From assembly GCF_028389875.1 (NCBI RefSeq), contig NC_084702.1, forward strand, positions 40,237,053 to 40,301,052: a stretch of DNA of 64,000 bases, read 5' to 3'. This DNA is from Rhea pennata. Taxonomy: Eukaryota > Chordata > Aves > Rheiformes > Rheidae. Under the pieces are notes generated by a model. The model was not told the origin of the DNA, did no database searches, and worked only from the letters and a program-made list of their open reading frames with translations. Shown piece after piece: positions 62,883-64,000 of this stretch (positions are counted from its first letter, which is position 1; every line of letters begins with the position of its first letter). The position numbers and the translations under genes were made by a program.

Positions 62883-64000
62883 CTTAGAAGAAAGAAGACT
62901 AAAACAGGGATGAAGTTTGCTGTGAATTTACTGTAGGGGCATATGTTTATATGAAGAAATATAGAGGAAGTAATAAATTCATATACAATGTATCAAGGCA
63001 GAGGAGTACTATGAAAAATGAAATAAAGGACACTTGAATAATTCAAGTTTAATTCAGGATTTTTTTCTTTTTCAAGTCTAGGAGACTCAGATCTCAAGTC
63101 TTTAACTATATTAAATAAGACAACATGCAAATTCAAGCCAAGCAGTTCAGGGAAGCCAGAGCTTAGGATCAGGCTTGAGTAACTTTTTTTTAAGGAATAA
63201 AAATTAAAATGTACGGCCTGCTTTCAAAAACAGTTGGGAAAGATCAGTGTTCCTGAGTACAGGGCAAGGGCTAACACCAAATAGAATTGTTAAAAGACAA
63301 GGAGATACCTGGCTTTACACGGAGCTGAAAAGGAGTTCCATACTGAGACTACGACAGGCAGAAGAAGCAAGACGCATAAAATATACATTATATGAATCTT
63401 CTTAGCGTGTGACGCCAACTTAAAAGACTCCACAATCCGAACATGTCTCAAATGGTAAGAATATTTAATTCCGTACTGAAACTCATTTGCCGTTGCCAGG
63501 GAAAGATTTACAGCATATTAAAAAATTTTACTCTTATATACTTAACATTTCAGTACTGCCCCCCACTTTAACTTCAAATTTGCTGTATTCTTAACCATCA
63601 TGTATGGATGTCTATATAATCACTTCAAATTCAATTCACAGGACAATGAATTATGTAATAGTAGACCAAAAAATGTTCTTAGTCCTAGAAAGTTAAGGGA
63701 CTTGCATAGAGATACACAAGAAGAGGGAACCAGAATAGAAAATGGGGCCTCTGTTCTTTGGCTTTCTGTCATATGCTTCTTCTGCTGGGCGAACTTTGCT
63801 TCTTTGAACGATAAAACTGCTTTACAACATCACAGCAGTCACTTTTCAAAACACCCACTTTGGGGTTTAGCATTTCCAAGCAGACATATCAAATCTAGGC
63901 AGGCAGGGGAGGAGAAAGGAAGGAAGATAACATAATAAAAGTAGCAATCCTCTTGGTTTTTATTAATTCACTGTTGATGCTCTTTGGGATAAATTATTTA

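Larger units (their letters stand above)
58732..64000. other. Region upstream of the recognised exons
   Basis: Probably introns of the same minus-strand gene. It contains the 22-nt candidate exon at 62861, the compound microsatellite at 60769, and a minus-strand open frame at 62272-62463 with coding-like residues but no convincing splice sites. No CpG island is seen, so the promoter of the gene is probably right of the window. Confidence 0.4.

Noticed and set aside
63600..63935. Plus-strand open frame of 111 codons, part resembling a MIR core
   Set aside because: The similarity (ttaagggacttgcatagaga) is too short and diverged to call a repeat, and the frame is not convincing as protein.

Overview
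The window looks like avian nuclear DNA, most likely from a passerine. The evidence is a retroposon at 3711-3849 made of a tRNA-Ile(AAT)-type head joined to a CR1-type 3' tail. That composite is known from passerine genomes (TguSINE1 type). Degraded CR1, MIR-like and LINE pol remnants, dinucleotide microsatellites, long A/T tracts and sharp CpG-rich blocks in an AT-rich background all fit a vertebrate chromosome. There are no operons, CRISPR arrays, rRNA genes or phage genes.

Left part (1 to about 22 kb): CpG-rich blocks (about 330-1450, 5620-6490, 12740-12870 and 13500-13890, with weaker ones elsewhere) lie among AT-rich stretches dense in TAAT, ATGCAAAT and GGATTA words that resemble conserved developmental regulatory elements. 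I recognise no protein-coding exon here. The long open frames inside the GC-rich blocks are most likely composition artefacts. A possible pair of minus-strand exons lies at 23109-23198 and 22050-22112.

Right part (about 27-59 kb, possibly to 63 kb): a multi-exon minus-strand protein-coding gene. I reconstructed its exons from open frames bounded by AG acceptors and GT donors. Eight consecutive exons (40531 down to 26949) join in perfect phase into a 430-codon reading frame ending in a stop. A second in-phase group lies upstream (58127 to about 54456), and a third group (50847 to 45824) lies between them. The product looks like a large, leucine-rich, mostly alpha-helical soluble protein. I could not assign it to a family, so it carries no symbol. 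Its 5' end is not recognised and may lie beyond the right edge. Joins between the groups are incomplete, so some exons are missing or misplaced.

Introns and intergenic DNA hold microsatellites, short tandem duplications, hairpin-forming sequences and an unexplained GC-richer block at about 34890-35440.
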